Shown here: one piece after another, positions 7,862 to 14,717 of the stretch
How the letters are laid out: each line of letters starts with the position of its first letter
How positions within the stretch are numbered: position 1 is the first letter of the stretch
From: Actinomycetes bacterium
Lineage (GTDB): Bacteria; Actinomycetota; Coriobacteriia; WRKU01; WQUG01
Assembly: GCA_009785855.1 (NCBI GenBank)
Contig: WQUG01000079.1
Location: forward strand, 1-20,564
Direction of reading: 5' to 3'
Length of the DNA: 20,564 nt
Notes under the pieces: generated by a model
What the model was told of the DNA's origin: nothing
Database searches by the model: none
Seen by the model: the letters and a program-made list of their open reading frames with translations, nothing else
Translations under genes and position numbers: made by a program

Positions 7862-7891
7862 TTGCAGTCGCTTGTCTGTTGCGCGTACAAT
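7862..7891 (+). promoter_or_regulatory. Putative promoter of second binding-protein gene
   Basis: TTGCAG (7862-7867) and TACAAT (7886-7891) are separated by 18 bases. Transcription would start near 7898, just before leader RNA copy B. Upstream, 7785-7861 holds only a weak ACGACC (7809-7814)/GGTCGT (7832-7837) stem followed by TTTA, possibly a poor terminator of the first binding-protein transcript. Confidence 0.5.
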
Positions 7892-7907
7892 CAAAGCCTC
7901 AGGTATA

Positions 7908-8019
7908 TGCCCTTAGGTAGATGCGGAGGACGAGCGCGTTCTCCTCAGGGGCACGGTGTGAGCGGATCTGAGAAATCCGCCCTTCACTCACCAGAACGGC
8001 GAGTGAGCATCGGCAGGCT
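7908..8019 (+). ncRNA. Candidate structured leader RNA, copy B (upstream of second binding protein)
   Basis: TGCC (7908-7911) pairs with GGCA (8012-8015) and GATGC (7920-7924) with GCATC (8007-8011). The two stems are contiguous on the 3' side and separated by an 8-base bulge ending AGGTA on the 5' side, as in copy A. Inside are GAGGA/TCCTC, a GCGGAT/ATCCGC hairpin (7962-7967 with 7975-7980; absent from copy A), and CTCAC (7987-7991) with GTGAG (8003-8007). CTCAC could instead pair with an upstream GTGAG at 7958-7962, giving an alternative fold. GGTAGATGCGG and TCACTCAC are identical to copy A. The element ends 23 bases before the start codon, so it is well placed to act on translation. Confidence 0.5.
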
Positions 8020-8022
8020 CGT

Positions 8023-8034
8023 AACCGAAAGGTT
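8023..8034 (+). promoter_or_regulatory. Ribosome binding site inside a GAAA-tetraloop hairpin
   Basis: AACC (8023-8026), GAAA loop, GGTT (8031-8034). The only Shine-Dalgarno candidate for the gene at 8043 is GAAAGG (8027-8032), which makes up the loop and one arm of this hairpin. It lies 10 bases from the ATG and directly after leader RNA copy B, so access to the ribosome could depend on folding. Confidence 0.45.
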
Positions 8035-8042
8035 GGTTTGAC

Positions 8043-8933
8043 ATGCAAGGTAAGACTGAGCATTCGAGGCTAAGGGCACTCCTGATCCTCGCCGTAGCGC
8101 TGGTGATGGCCATAAGTGTGGCGCTCTCAGGCTGCGGAAGCACGACTGACAAGAAGACCTCGACCGATAAGAAGCCGGCGATCGGAAACGTCGTCGCTGG
8201 TGACGGCAAGACCATCACTGTCGGCACCGACGCGACCTTCGCGCCGATGGAACTCATGGACACCTCCAACCAGTTCCAGGGCTTCGACGTCGAGCTTATG
8301 AAGGCGATCGGTAAGGACATGGGCGCCGAGGTCAAGTTCGTGAACGTCCCCTGGGACGCGCTGCTCACGGCGCTCTCGACCAACGCGGGACAGTTCGACA
8401 TGGCGGCGTCTTCGATGACGATCACCGCAGAGCGCTCCAAGACCATCAAGTTCTCCGACCCCTACTTCGTGTCGGTGCAGGCGCTGTCCGTACCCAAGGG
8501 CTCGTCGGTCAAGACGGTCGATGATCTCAAGAAGGGCATGAAGGTCGCCGTCCAGAACGGAACGACGGGCCACATCTGGTCGAAGGATAACCTCATCCCC
8601 AAAGGCATCGTGGTCAAGCCCTACCAGGGCGGCCAGGACTGCTTCACGGCGATGGCTGCCGGTGAGGTCGACGCGGTCGTCATCGACGGTCCGGTCGCAG
8701 GTAACTACACCAAGCAGGCGACCTACAAGGCAGAGAACCGCGGTTCGATCCAGGGCGCAGCGACTGAGAACTTCGGCTTCGCGTTCCCGATGGACAAGGA
8801 CAAGAAGAACGCGGCGAATCCCGAACTTCTTGCGGCGGTCAACAAGTCATTGAAGAACGTTATCGCGGACGGCACCTATGAGGCGCTCTACAAGAAGTTC
8901 ATCGATGACAAGAACCCGCCCGTGATGCCCTAG
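8043..8933 (+). CDS. Amino acid ABC transporter substrate-binding lipoprotein 2
   Basis: Second SBP_bac_3 receptor of the same importer. The lipobox is LSGC with Cys31, followed by a Ser/Thr/Lys linker. The mature part starts KTITVGTDATFAPMEL and shows GFDVELMKAIGKDMGAEVKFV, DMAASSMTITAERSKTIKFSDPYF, a VAVQNGTTGHIWSKDNL hinge segment and DGTYEALYKKFI. The length of 296 aa is normal. The permease gene starts 17 bases after the stop, so this receptor is most tightly linked to the transporter core. It probably shares the permease with the first receptor, widening the range of ligands; that is inferred from gene order. The ligand is unknown. Confidence 0.93.
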   Translation: MQGKTEHSRLRALLILAVALVMAISVALSGCGSTTDKKTSTDKKPAIGNVVAGDGKTITVGTDATFAPMELMDTSNQFQGFDVELMKAIGKDMGAEVKFVNVPWDALLTALSTNAGQFDMAASSMTITAERSKTIKFSDPYFVSVQALSVPKGSSVKTVDDLKKGMKVAVQNGTTGHIWSKDNLIPKGIVVKPYQGGQDCFTAMAAGEVDAVVIDGPVAGNYTKQATYKAENRGSIQGAATENFGFAFPMDKDKKNAANPELLAAVNKSLKNVIADGTYEALYKKFIDDKNPPVMP

Positions 8934-8950
8934 CAGGATAAGCGATCCCC

Positions 8951-9811
8951 GTGCTCCATTCGTTCATCCATTGGTGGGAGACCTTCCCGATCACCGGGAT
9001 CTTCTTCAACTTCCATATCATCGGTCAGGCCTTCTTTCCGATACTCAAGCGCCTGCCGGTCTCGCTGCTACTCGGCGTGATCGGCTTCGGCCTCGGTATC
9101 CCGGGAGGCCTGATCGTCTCGTTCATGAAGATGAGCAAGATCAAGCCCGTCCGCTGGATCACGACCCTCTACATCGATGTGGTCCGCGGGACGCCGATGA
9201 TCCTGCAGATACTCATCCTGTATTTCGGGATACCGTTCGTTCCCGGATACGACGCGATCAAGTTGCCTCTGCAACGTATCGTGTTTTTCGAGATCGATCT
9301 GACGGTCTGGCTACGGGCGCTCTTCATCATCTTCATCAACACCGCTGCCTATCAGGCAGAGATCTTCCGTGCCGGCATCCAGTCGATCCCCAAGGGTCAG
9401 AGCGAGGCCGCGCGCTCGCTGGGTCTCAGCAAGTGGCAGACGATGGGCTTCGTGATACTGCCTCAGACGGTGCGTCGCATCCTGCCTACGATGCTTTCCG
9501 AGTTCATCCTGGTCTACAAGGACACCTCGCTGTTCGTGGTCGCGTCGATCATGGAGATGACCCTGCAGGCCAACATCATCAGAGGAGCGACCTTCAACCA
9601 GTCACCTTTGGTCGTCACGGCCTTCTTCTATCTGCTTATCACGATCCCGCTCGGGCGTATCGTGGCGCGCATGGAGAACAAGCTGGCCGAGCAGGACTCA
9701 GGTGAAGGAGGCCCGACTCCGCCGCCGCGCAAGCGGCCGCCCCGTCTTGGTGATACGGTGATCGACTCCGCCCATGTGGTCACACATCGCGAGAACGTCC
9801 TGAACAGGTAG
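8951..9811 (+). CDS. Amino acid ABC transporter permease (HisM/GlnP type)
   Basis: Membrane subunit that forms the translocation path with the ATPase encoded next. The GTG start at 8951 is preceded by AGGAT and opens MLHSFIHWWE; 286 aa. Hydrophobic helices are visible at about residues 25-60, 85-95, 115-135, 180-200 and 215-230. The EAA loop that docks the ATPase is EIFRAGIQSIPKGQSEAARSLG followed by ILPQTVRRILP, typical of the HisMQ family. GTPMILQILILYFG is another family signature. The last 40 residues form a Pro/Arg-rich cytoplasmic tail (TPPPRKRPPR), unusual for the family. Only one permease gene is present, so it probably acts as a homodimer. Confidence 0.93.
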   Translation: MLHSFIHWWETFPITGIFFNFHIIGQAFFPILKRLPVSLLLGVIGFGLGIPGGLIVSFMKMSKIKPVRWITTLYIDVVRGTPMILQILILYFGIPFVPGYDAIKLPLQRIVFFEIDLTVWLRALFIIFINTAAYQAEIFRAGIQSIPKGQSEAARSLGLSKWQTMGFVILPQTVRRILPTMLSEFILVYKDTSLFVVASIMEMTLQANIIRGATFNQSPLVVTAFFYLLITIPLGRIVARMENKLAEQDSGEGGPTPPPRKRPPRLGDTVIDSAHVVTHRENVLNR

Positions 9812-9821
9812 GGGAGGGCAG

Positions 9822-10700
9822 ATGGAAGACGTGGCATATACCCCGGCAGATGTTGCGATGCCCGCTGATGCGATCATCCGCATCAAGAACCTGAAGAAGG
9901 TCTTCGGCGATAACGTCGTCTTACATGACGTGAACTTCTATTGCCCCAAGGGGCATGTGGTATCTGTGCTGGGACCGTCCGGCTCGGGCAAGTCGACGAT
10001 GCTGCGCTGCATCAACCTGCTCGAACAGCCGACCTCCGGCGAGATCTGGTTCGAGGACCAGCTCGTCAACAGTAAGGAGACCGACGTCGATCAGTTGCGC
10101 TCGAAGATCGGCATGGTGTTCCAGCAGTTCAATCTGTTCCCCCATCTGACCGCGCTCGGAAACGTCGAGCTGGCTTTGCGGAAGGTCCGCAAGCTTGACG
10201 AGAAGGAAGCCGAGCAGATCGCGCTCGATCAGCTCGAGAAGGTAGGGCTGAGCGATCGCGCGGACTTCCTGCCCTCGCAGCTTTCCGGCGGACAGGCGCA
10301 GCGCGTGGCCATCGCCCGCGCGCTCGCGATGGAGCCGCACGTGATGCTTTTCGACGAAGCGACCAGCGCTCTGGACCCCTCGCTGGTGCGCGACGTCCTT
10401 GACGTCATGCGTGACCTGGCGAAAAGTGGCATGACGATGATCGTCGTCACCCATGAGATGGCATTCGCCCGTGACGTGAGCGACCATGTGGTCTTCATGG
10501 ACGGCGGCGTTGTTTACGAGCAGGGTACTCCCGAGAGGATCTTCGATCACCCTGAGCGCGAGAGAACCCGTGAGTTCCTCCAAGGGATGATCGATATCAC
10601 TGGTGGGGCGGATGCAGATGCCCCTGCGGCTGATGATGGATACGAAGAATACATGACATCGAGTGCCCGCTTCCAGCGCAAAGGTGCCGGGATGATATAA
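9822..10700 (+). CDS. Amino acid ABC transporter ATP-binding protein (GlnQ type)
   Basis: ATPase that drives the importer. The Walker A motif GPSGSGKST begins at residue 51, a Q-loop lies in VFQQFNLFPH, the signature LSGGQAQR begins at 154, Walker B is VMLFDE (174-179) followed by ATSALDP, and the switch His is in VVTHEM. The protein is 292 aa, longer than the usual 240-260. The additional sequence is an N-terminal extension of about 15 residues and an acidic C-terminal tail (GGADADAPAADDGYEEYM). The ATG at 9822 is preceded by GGGAGGG and lies 10 bases after the permease stop. Downstream are tRNA-Val genes on the opposite strand, so transcription converges here; no clear terminator was seen. 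Confidence 0.95.
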   Translation: MEDVAYTPADVAMPADAIIRIKNLKKVFGDNVVLHDVNFYCPKGHVVSVLGPSGSGKSTMLRCINLLEQPTSGEIWFEDQLVNSKETDVDQLRSKIGMVFQQFNLFPHLTALGNVELALRKVRKLDEKEAEQIALDQLEKVGLSDRADFLPSQLSGGQAQRVAIARALAMEPHVMLFDEATSALDPSLVRDVLDVMRDLAKSGMTMIVVTHEMAFARDVSDHVVFMDGGVVYEQGTPERIFDHPERERTREFLQGMIDITGGADADAPAADDGYEEYMTSSARFQRKGAGMI

Positions 10701-10709
10701 AGGCTGAGG

Positions 10710-10784
10710 TGGTGGGCGATACTGGTTTCGAACCAGTGACCTCTGCCGTGTGAAGGCAGCGCTCTCCCGCTGAGCTAATCGCCC
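10710..10784 (-). tRNA. tRNA-Val (anticodon CAC)
   Basis: Reading the - strand: acceptor GGGCGAT/ATCGCCC with discriminator A and encoded CCA, D arm GCTC/GAGC, anticodon stem CTGCC/GGCAG around loop TTCACAC (anticodon CAC), T arm ACTGG-TTCGAAA-CCAGT. 75 bases with CCA. It is nearly identical to the neighbouring tRNA-Val and probably in one transcript with it, pointing to a tandem duplication that has split to read GTG and GTC/GTT codons. Confidence 0.95.
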
Positions 10785-10806
10785 CTGGGTGATGATGCGA
10801 ACCGGA

Positions 10807-10881
10807 TGGTGGGCGATACTGGACTTGAACCAGTGACCTCTGCCGTGTCGAGGCAGCGCTCTCCCACTGAGCTAATCGCCC
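10807..10881 (-). tRNA. tRNA-Val (anticodon GAC) with C at position 33
   Basis: The acceptor, D-stem, anticodon stem and T-stem match the adjacent tRNA-Val, with CCA encoded. The anticodon loop reads TCGACAC, giving anticodon GAC. Position 33 is therefore C (G at 10850 on the + strand), where almost all tRNAs carry U for the U-turn. The sister gene has the normal T33. All other features look functional. Confidence 0.92.
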
Positions 10882-10898
10882 GTGTTCGCGGCTCTGTC

Positions 10899-10927
10899 AG
10901 TGTATCGAAGCTGCGCCCACATTGCAA
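10899..10927 (-). promoter_or_regulatory. Promoter of the tRNA-Val pair
   Basis: On the - strand, TTGCAA (10922-10927) and TACACT (10899-10904) are separated by 17 bases. The predicted start near 10892 is about 11 bases before the first tRNA-Val. The -35 hexamer is palindromic and is shared with the + strand promoter. Confidence 0.65.
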
Positions 10928-10951
10928 GGGAGACGGGATTTAAGATACACT
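10922..10951 (+). promoter_or_regulatory. Promoter of tRNA-Tyr, sharing its -35 box with the divergent promoter
   Basis: TTGCAA (10922-10927) and TACACT (10946-10951) are separated by 18 bases; predicted start near 10958, about 18 bases before tRNA-Tyr. Both strands carry the same 9-mer GATACACTG around their -10 box, symmetric about TTGCAA. Confidence 0.6.
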
Positions 10952-10975
10952 GTTCTCTGCGTCGTTTCGCGGTAC

Positions 10976-11060
10976 GGGAGTGTGCCCGAGTGGCTAAAGG
11001 GGACGGGCTGTAAACCCGTTGGCTATGCCTACCATGGTTCGAATCCATGCGCTCCCACCA
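10976..11060 (+). tRNA. tRNA-Tyr (anticodon GTA)
   Basis: Class II tRNA of 85 bases with a long variable arm. Acceptor GGGAGTG/CGCTCCC, discriminator A, encoded CCA. The anticodon stem ACGGG/CCCGT encloses loop CTGTAAA, anticodon GTA. First gene of the rightward tRNA group. Confidence 0.96.
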
Positions 11061-11081
11061 TCGATAGCGTCGGACGCAGGA

Positions 11082-11163
11082 TATTCTGCGCATAAGCAGG
11101 CGTCGGTAAGCGAAGTGGCCTTACGGCCACGAGCTTGACGACAACGCTCTTATGCACAGAATA
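11082..11163 (+). other. 82-base near-perfect hairpin between tRNA-Tyr and tRNA-Thr
   Basis: TATTCTG-c-GCATAAG (11082-11096) pairs with CTTATGC-a-CAGAATA (11149-11163) with a single C/A mismatch. The stem continues inward through GCG/CGC, AAGC/GCTT and a terminal GTGGCC-TTAC-GGCCAC hairpin. No T tract follows, so it is not a usual terminator. It may guide cleavage of the tRNA precursor (RNase III type), be a small RNA, or be a palindromic mobile repeat; the sequence does not decide. Confidence 0.6.
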
Positions 11164-11175
11164 GCCCAGTTCCAG

Positions 11176-11252
<77 letters not shown>

Positions 11253-11289
11253 TATCGAAGCCCTCCGGGGCCGGCCAGAAGGAAGCATC

Positions 11290-13053
11290 ATACAGACCGA
11301 CCTCATCATCCTCCACGCGCCTTCGGTCTATGACTTCCGCAGCCGCCCCTCGTTCTTCGGACCGGTCGCAGACCTTGTGCCGGCCACGCCGATCTTCGAC
11401 ATCTATCCGCTCGGTTTCGCTTCGATCGGCGAGTACCTCGAGCGCAACGGCTTCTACGTGCGCATCATCAACATCGCCAACCTCATGCTGCACTCGGCGA
11501 CCTTCGACGTCGAGCGCCTCATCGCAAGCCTTGAACCCCGGAGCTTCGGTATCGACCTGCACTGGATGCCGCACTGCCAGGGGGCCATCGAGATCGCGCG
11601 CCTCTGCAAGAAGTACCACCCCGACATCCCGATCATCCTCGGGGGACACTCCGCCTCGGTCTTCCATGAGGAGCTGCTCACCGGCTACCCTGAGATCGAC
11701 TTCGTGCTGCGGGGGGACTCGACCGAGGAACCCTTCCGCCAGCTGCTGAGCGCGATCACAGGTAAGGGTGAGTTGAGCGCGGTCCAAAACCTCAGCTGGC
11801 GCGACAGCAGCGGGGACGTCATCGTCAACGAGCTCAGCTACAGCCCGTCTGACTTCGATGCTCCCTCGCTCGACTTCAGCTTCAACATGAAGACGGTCAT
11901 CCGCTACCGCGACCTGCTGGGAGCATCGCCCTTCGAGCAGTTCATGCGCGAGCCGGCCTCGGCGGGCATCGTCTGTCGTGGCTGCACCCGCAACTGCGCC
12001 ACCTGCGGCGGTTCGGCGACGACCTATCGCAAGTACCTGGGGCGCCGCAAGATCGCGCTGCGTGATCCCGAGCTCGTGGTCCGTGACGTCGCGCACGCAA
12101 GCCGCTACATCCCCGGACTCATCTTCATCCTGAACGATCCTCTGCAGGGTGGTCCTGACTACTTCGAGGAGTTGATCCGGCGTCTGGGCGCACTCAACTT
12201 GGATCGCCCGGTCGCCTTCGAGTTCTTCGGTCCTCCCACGCCCGATCAGCTGGCGCTGATGGCCGAGCACCTCTCGAACTGGTCGATCGAGGTCAGCGCC
12301 GAGTCCCATGACGACGCGATCCGGGCGCGCTTCGGCAAAGGGCAGTACACGAGCGCAGAGCTGGAGGACAACATCAAGCTCGCGCTTGAGCTCGGGGTCA
12401 CCCGCTATGACGTGTACTATATGATCGGCATCCCCGGGCAGGACGCGGACAGCGTGCGCGATAACGCCCGCTATCTGCGTCGCCTCTATGAACTGAGCGG
12501 CAACGACAAGCGCATGATGCCCTTCATCAGCCCGATGGCGCCCTTCCTGGATGTGGGCTCGCGGGTCTTCGACGATCCGGATGCCTTTGGATACCGGCTG
12601 CGCGCCCGCACGGTCGAGGAGCATCGCCAACTGCTCCTGGAGCCGTCCTGGAAGCAGCTCATGAACTACGAGAGCCTGCTGCTGCCGACCGATGAGTTCG
12701 CCGACGTGGTCTATGAGGCGGCGCATATCACCAACGACATCAAAGAAGAAGTGGGGGTGACGACGCCTGAGGCTGCGCGCGATGTGCGGCAGCGTTTGAC
12801 GGACTCGCAGGCGACGATGCACAAGATCGATCGGCTCCGTGCGCTGCCGGCCCCCGAGTATCAGCAGGGACTGGTGGAGATGGAACATGAGCTTCTCGAC
12901 GCCTCCCAGCCGGTCCTCTTCGAGACCCTCACCGAGGGCTGGGGAGTGCGTCCAAGCTTTTCGAACTTCGCGGCCTGCCTCAGGCTCTGGCTGGTCGAGA
13001 ACATCCTGCTGACCCTGACCCTGGGGCGCCATCACGCTCACTCTGCGAGATAA
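11290..13053 (+). CDS. B12-binding radical SAM protein, start uncertain
   Basis: The N-terminal half looks like a cobalamin-binding Rossmann domain (DLIILHAPSVYDFR, YPLGFASIGEYLERNGFYVRIIN, IPIILGGHSASVFHEEL). The radical SAM cluster motif CTRNCATC gives Cys232, 236 and 239 (CX3CX2C), followed by GGS. Later segments (EVSAESHDDAIRARFGKGQY, YDVYYMIGIPGQ) fit the SAM-binding barrel. It resembles the B12-binding radical SAM family once named after Ta0216; the substrate is unknown. The frame is open from 11152, but that stretch covers tRNA-Thr. Between the tRNA end and the conserved N-terminus there is no ATG, GTG or TTG; AAGGA at 11279-11283 sits 6 bases before ATA at 11290 (ATC at 11287). Alternatives are GTG 11242 inside the tRNA, or GTG 11377, which would remove the first beta strand. 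It is 587 aa from 11290. Confidence 0.85.
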   Translation: MQTDLIILHAPSVYDFRSRPSFFGPVADLVPATPIFDIYPLGFASIGEYLERNGFYVRIINIANLMLHSATFDVERLIASLEPRSFGIDLHWMPHCQGAIEIARLCKKYHPDIPIILGGHSASVFHEELLTGYPEIDFVLRGDSTEEPFRQLLSAITGKGELSAVQNLSWRDSSGDVIVNELSYSPSDFDAPSLDFSFNMKTVIRYRDLLGASPFEQFMREPASAGIVCRGCTRNCATCGGSATTYRKYLGRRKIALRDPELVVRDVAHASRYIPGLIFILNDPLQGGPDYFEELIRRLGALNLDRPVAFEFFGPPTPDQLALMAEHLSNWSIEVSAESHDDAIRARFGKGQYTSAELEDNIKLALELGVTRYDVYYMIGIPGQDADSVRDNARYLRRLYELSGNDKRMMPFISPMAPFLDVGSRVFDDPDAFGYRLRARTVEEHRQLLLEPSWKQLMNYESLLLPTDEFADVVYEAAHITNDIKEEVGVTTPEAARDVRQRLTDSQATMHKIDRLRALPAPEYQQGLVEMEHELLDASQPVLFETLTEGWGVRPSFSNFAACLRLWLVENILLTLTLGRHHAHSAR

Positions 13054-13093
13054 GGACTTCTTGTATAGATACGCGCGGAGGCGTGGTTTGCTG

Positions 13094-13122
13094 TTGACAG
13101 GCTCCTGCTCCTCGATTAGACT
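13094..13122 (+). promoter_or_regulatory. Promoter of the tRNA-Met/tuf operon
   Basis: TTGACA (13094-13099) and TAGACT (13117-13122) with 17-base spacing; predicted start near 13129. The transcript would open with CCTGTAC (13131-13137) pairing with GTACAGG (13174-13180), a leader hairpin directly before tRNA-Met. No other convincing promoter was seen up to 17155, so it may serve the whole tuf-rplA run. Confidence 0.7.
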
Positions 13123-13186
13123 ATAGTGCGCCTGTACGAACAGAGTACTGTGTCGCTGTGTGCCACGTATGTTGTACAGGGGCTCC

Positions 13187-13263
13187 GGCGGTGTAGCTCA
13201 GTTGGTCAGAGCACTCGGTTCATACCCGAGTTGTCACTGGTTCAAATCCAGTCACCGCTACCA
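13187..13263 (+). tRNA. tRNA-Met, elongator (anticodon CAT)
   Basis: GGCGGTG/CACCGCT acceptor with a G1-U72 wobble, discriminator A, encoded CCA, 77 bases. The anticodon stem CTCGG/CCGAG encloses TTCATAC, anticodon CAT. The GGTTCATACCC core and acceptor match the elongator tRNA-Met of other Gram-positives. It lacks the three G-C pairs at the base of the anticodon stem that mark the initiator; tRNA-Ile2 with lysidine is less likely. Confidence 0.93.
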
Positions 13264-13269
13264 GGGCGT

Positions 13270-13316
13270 AAGCACTGCTTCTTGCAGCCTCCCAGCTTGC
13301 TGGCGCTGTAGTGCTT
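13270..13316 (+). other. Hairpin between tRNA-Met and tuf
   Basis: AAGCACT (13270-13276) pairs with AGTGCTT (13310-13316); inside, CAGC pairs with GCTG and CCAGC-TT-GCTGG closes the loop. It ends 84 bases before the tuf start. Possibly a processing site separating tRNA from the tuf mRNA, or a leader control structure. No T tract follows. Confidence 0.5.
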
Positions 13317-13400
13317 TCCAGATAGAGAAACAAGGTAAGTTTCGAGAGATAAGGCGGGTTGATGCGACCTGCCGACCGAACCGATCAGGAGGATCACACG

Positions 13401-14591
13401 ATGGCTAAGCAGAAGTTCGAGCGCACCAAGCCGCATGTCAACGTAGGTACCATCGGTCACGTCGACCATGGTAAGACCACGCTGACCGCTGCGATCACGA
13501 AGCGTCAGGCCTCCAAGGGCATGGCTGACTTCACGCCCTTCGACCAGATCGACAAGGCGCCGGAAGAGCGCGAGCGTGGTATCACGATCGCGATCGCGCA
13601 TGTCGAGTATGAGACCGAGACCCGCCACTATGCTCACGTGGACTGCCCCGGTCACGCTGACTACGTCAAGAACATGATCACGGGCGCGGCCCAGATGGAC
13701 GGCGCCATCCTCGTGATCGCCGCCACCGACGGCCCCATGGCCCAGACGCGCGAGCACATCCTGCTGGCCCGTCAGGTCGGCGTGCCCTACATCATCGTCT
13801 TCCTCAACAAGTGCGACATGGTCGACGACGAGGAGCTCATCGAGCTCGTCGAGATGGAGGTCCGCGAGCTTCTGACCAACGAGGAGTTCCCGGGAGACGA
13901 CCTGCCGCTCATCAAGGGCTCTGCGCTCAAGGCGCTCGAGTCCGAGGGCGACAACGAGTGGAACGACAAGATCGACGAGCTTCTGGCTGCCGTTGATGAC
14001 TACATCCCGATCCCCGAGCGTGACACCGACAAGCCCTTCCTGATGGCCGTCGAGGACGTCTTCACGATCACCGGCCGCGGCACCGTCGCCACCGGTCGTG
14101 TCGAGCGCGGCACCATCAAGGTCAACGATGAGGTCGAGATCGTGGGTATCCGCGATACCGCCAAGACCGTCGTCACCGGCGTCGAGATGTTCCGCAAGCT
14201 GCTGGACTTCGCACAGGCAGGCGACAACGTCGGTCTGCTGCTGCGTGGCACCAAGCGCGAGGAGGTCGAGCGTGGTCAGGTCATCTGCAAGCCGGGCAGC
14301 GTGACGCCGCACACCGAGTTCGAGGGTCAGGTCTACGTCCTGACCAAAGAAGAGGGTGGGCGTCATACGCCGTTCTTCGATGGCTATCGTCCGCAGTTCT
14401 ACTTCCGTACCACCGATGTGACGGGCGTGGCCCATCTGCCTGAGGGCATCGAGATGGTCATGCCGGGCGACAACGTCCTGGTCCGCGGCGAGCTGATCAA
14501 CCCGATCGCCATGGAAGAGGGCCTGCGCTTCGCTATCCGCGAGGGTGGCCGCACCGTCGGCTCCGGCCGTGTGACGAAGATCATCAAGTAG
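13401..14591 (+). CDS. tuf: Translation elongation factor Tu
   Basis: GTPase that delivers aminoacyl-tRNA to the ribosome. The ATG at 13401 follows AGGAGG (13387-13392); the upstream in-frame ATG at 13359 would add 14 unconserved residues. 396 aa. G1 is GHVDHGKT, switch I RGITIAIAHVEYET, G3 DCPGHADYVKNM, G4 NKCD, G5 GSALKA; domains 2 and 3 are complete, ending FAIREGGRTVGSGRVTKIIK. The IAIAHVEYET form of switch I is of the actinobacterial kind rather than the INTSHVEY of proteobacteria. No fusA or rpsL is adjacent: this is the tRNA-tuf-secE-nusG setting known for E. coli tufB. Whether it is the only tuf gene cannot be told here. Confidence 0.98.
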   Translation: MAKQKFERTKPHVNVGTIGHVDHGKTTLTAAITKRQASKGMADFTPFDQIDKAPEERERGITIAIAHVEYETETRHYAHVDCPGHADYVKNMITGAAQMDGAILVIAATDGPMAQTREHILLARQVGVPYIIVFLNKCDMVDDEELIELVEMEVRELLTNEEFPGDDLPLIKGSALKALESEGDNEWNDKIDELLAAVDDYIPIPERDTDKPFLMAVEDVFTITGRGTVATGRVERGTIKVNDEVEIVGIRDTAKTVVTGVEMFRKLLDFAQAGDNVGLLLRGTKREEVERGQVICKPGSVTPHTEFEGQVYVLTKEEGGRHTPFFDGYRPQFYFRTTDVTGVAHLPEGIEMVMPGDNVLVRGELINPIAMEEGLRFAIREGGRTVGSGRVTKIIK

Positions 14592-14662
14592 GTCCTTCTC
14601 ACAGCTCTGCGGGTCGCATGCCCGCACGGGGAAACTTACCTGAGATGTAAGCACTGACCTGT

Positions 14663-14690
14663 CCGGCTCCCGCTTCTGCGGCGGAGCCGG
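14663..14690 (+). terminator. Strong hairpin in the tuf-rpmG gap, possible partial terminator
   Basis: CCGGCTCC (14663-14670) pairs with GGAGCCGG (14683-14690) and CCGC-TTCT-GCGG forms inside. A second stem, GCGGG/CCCGC, lies near 14608-14624. There is no U tract, so it is more likely an attenuating or mRNA-processing hairpin that lowers expression of genes after tuf. Confidence 0.4.
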
Positions 14691-14717
14691 GCCGGTCGGT
14701 CGAAGAGAGGACCTGAC

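Noticed and set aside
7799..8041. 80-codon ORF in the gap before the second binding protein
   Set aside because: It has no ribosome binding site and an unconserved-looking translation, and it covers the promoter and structured leader.
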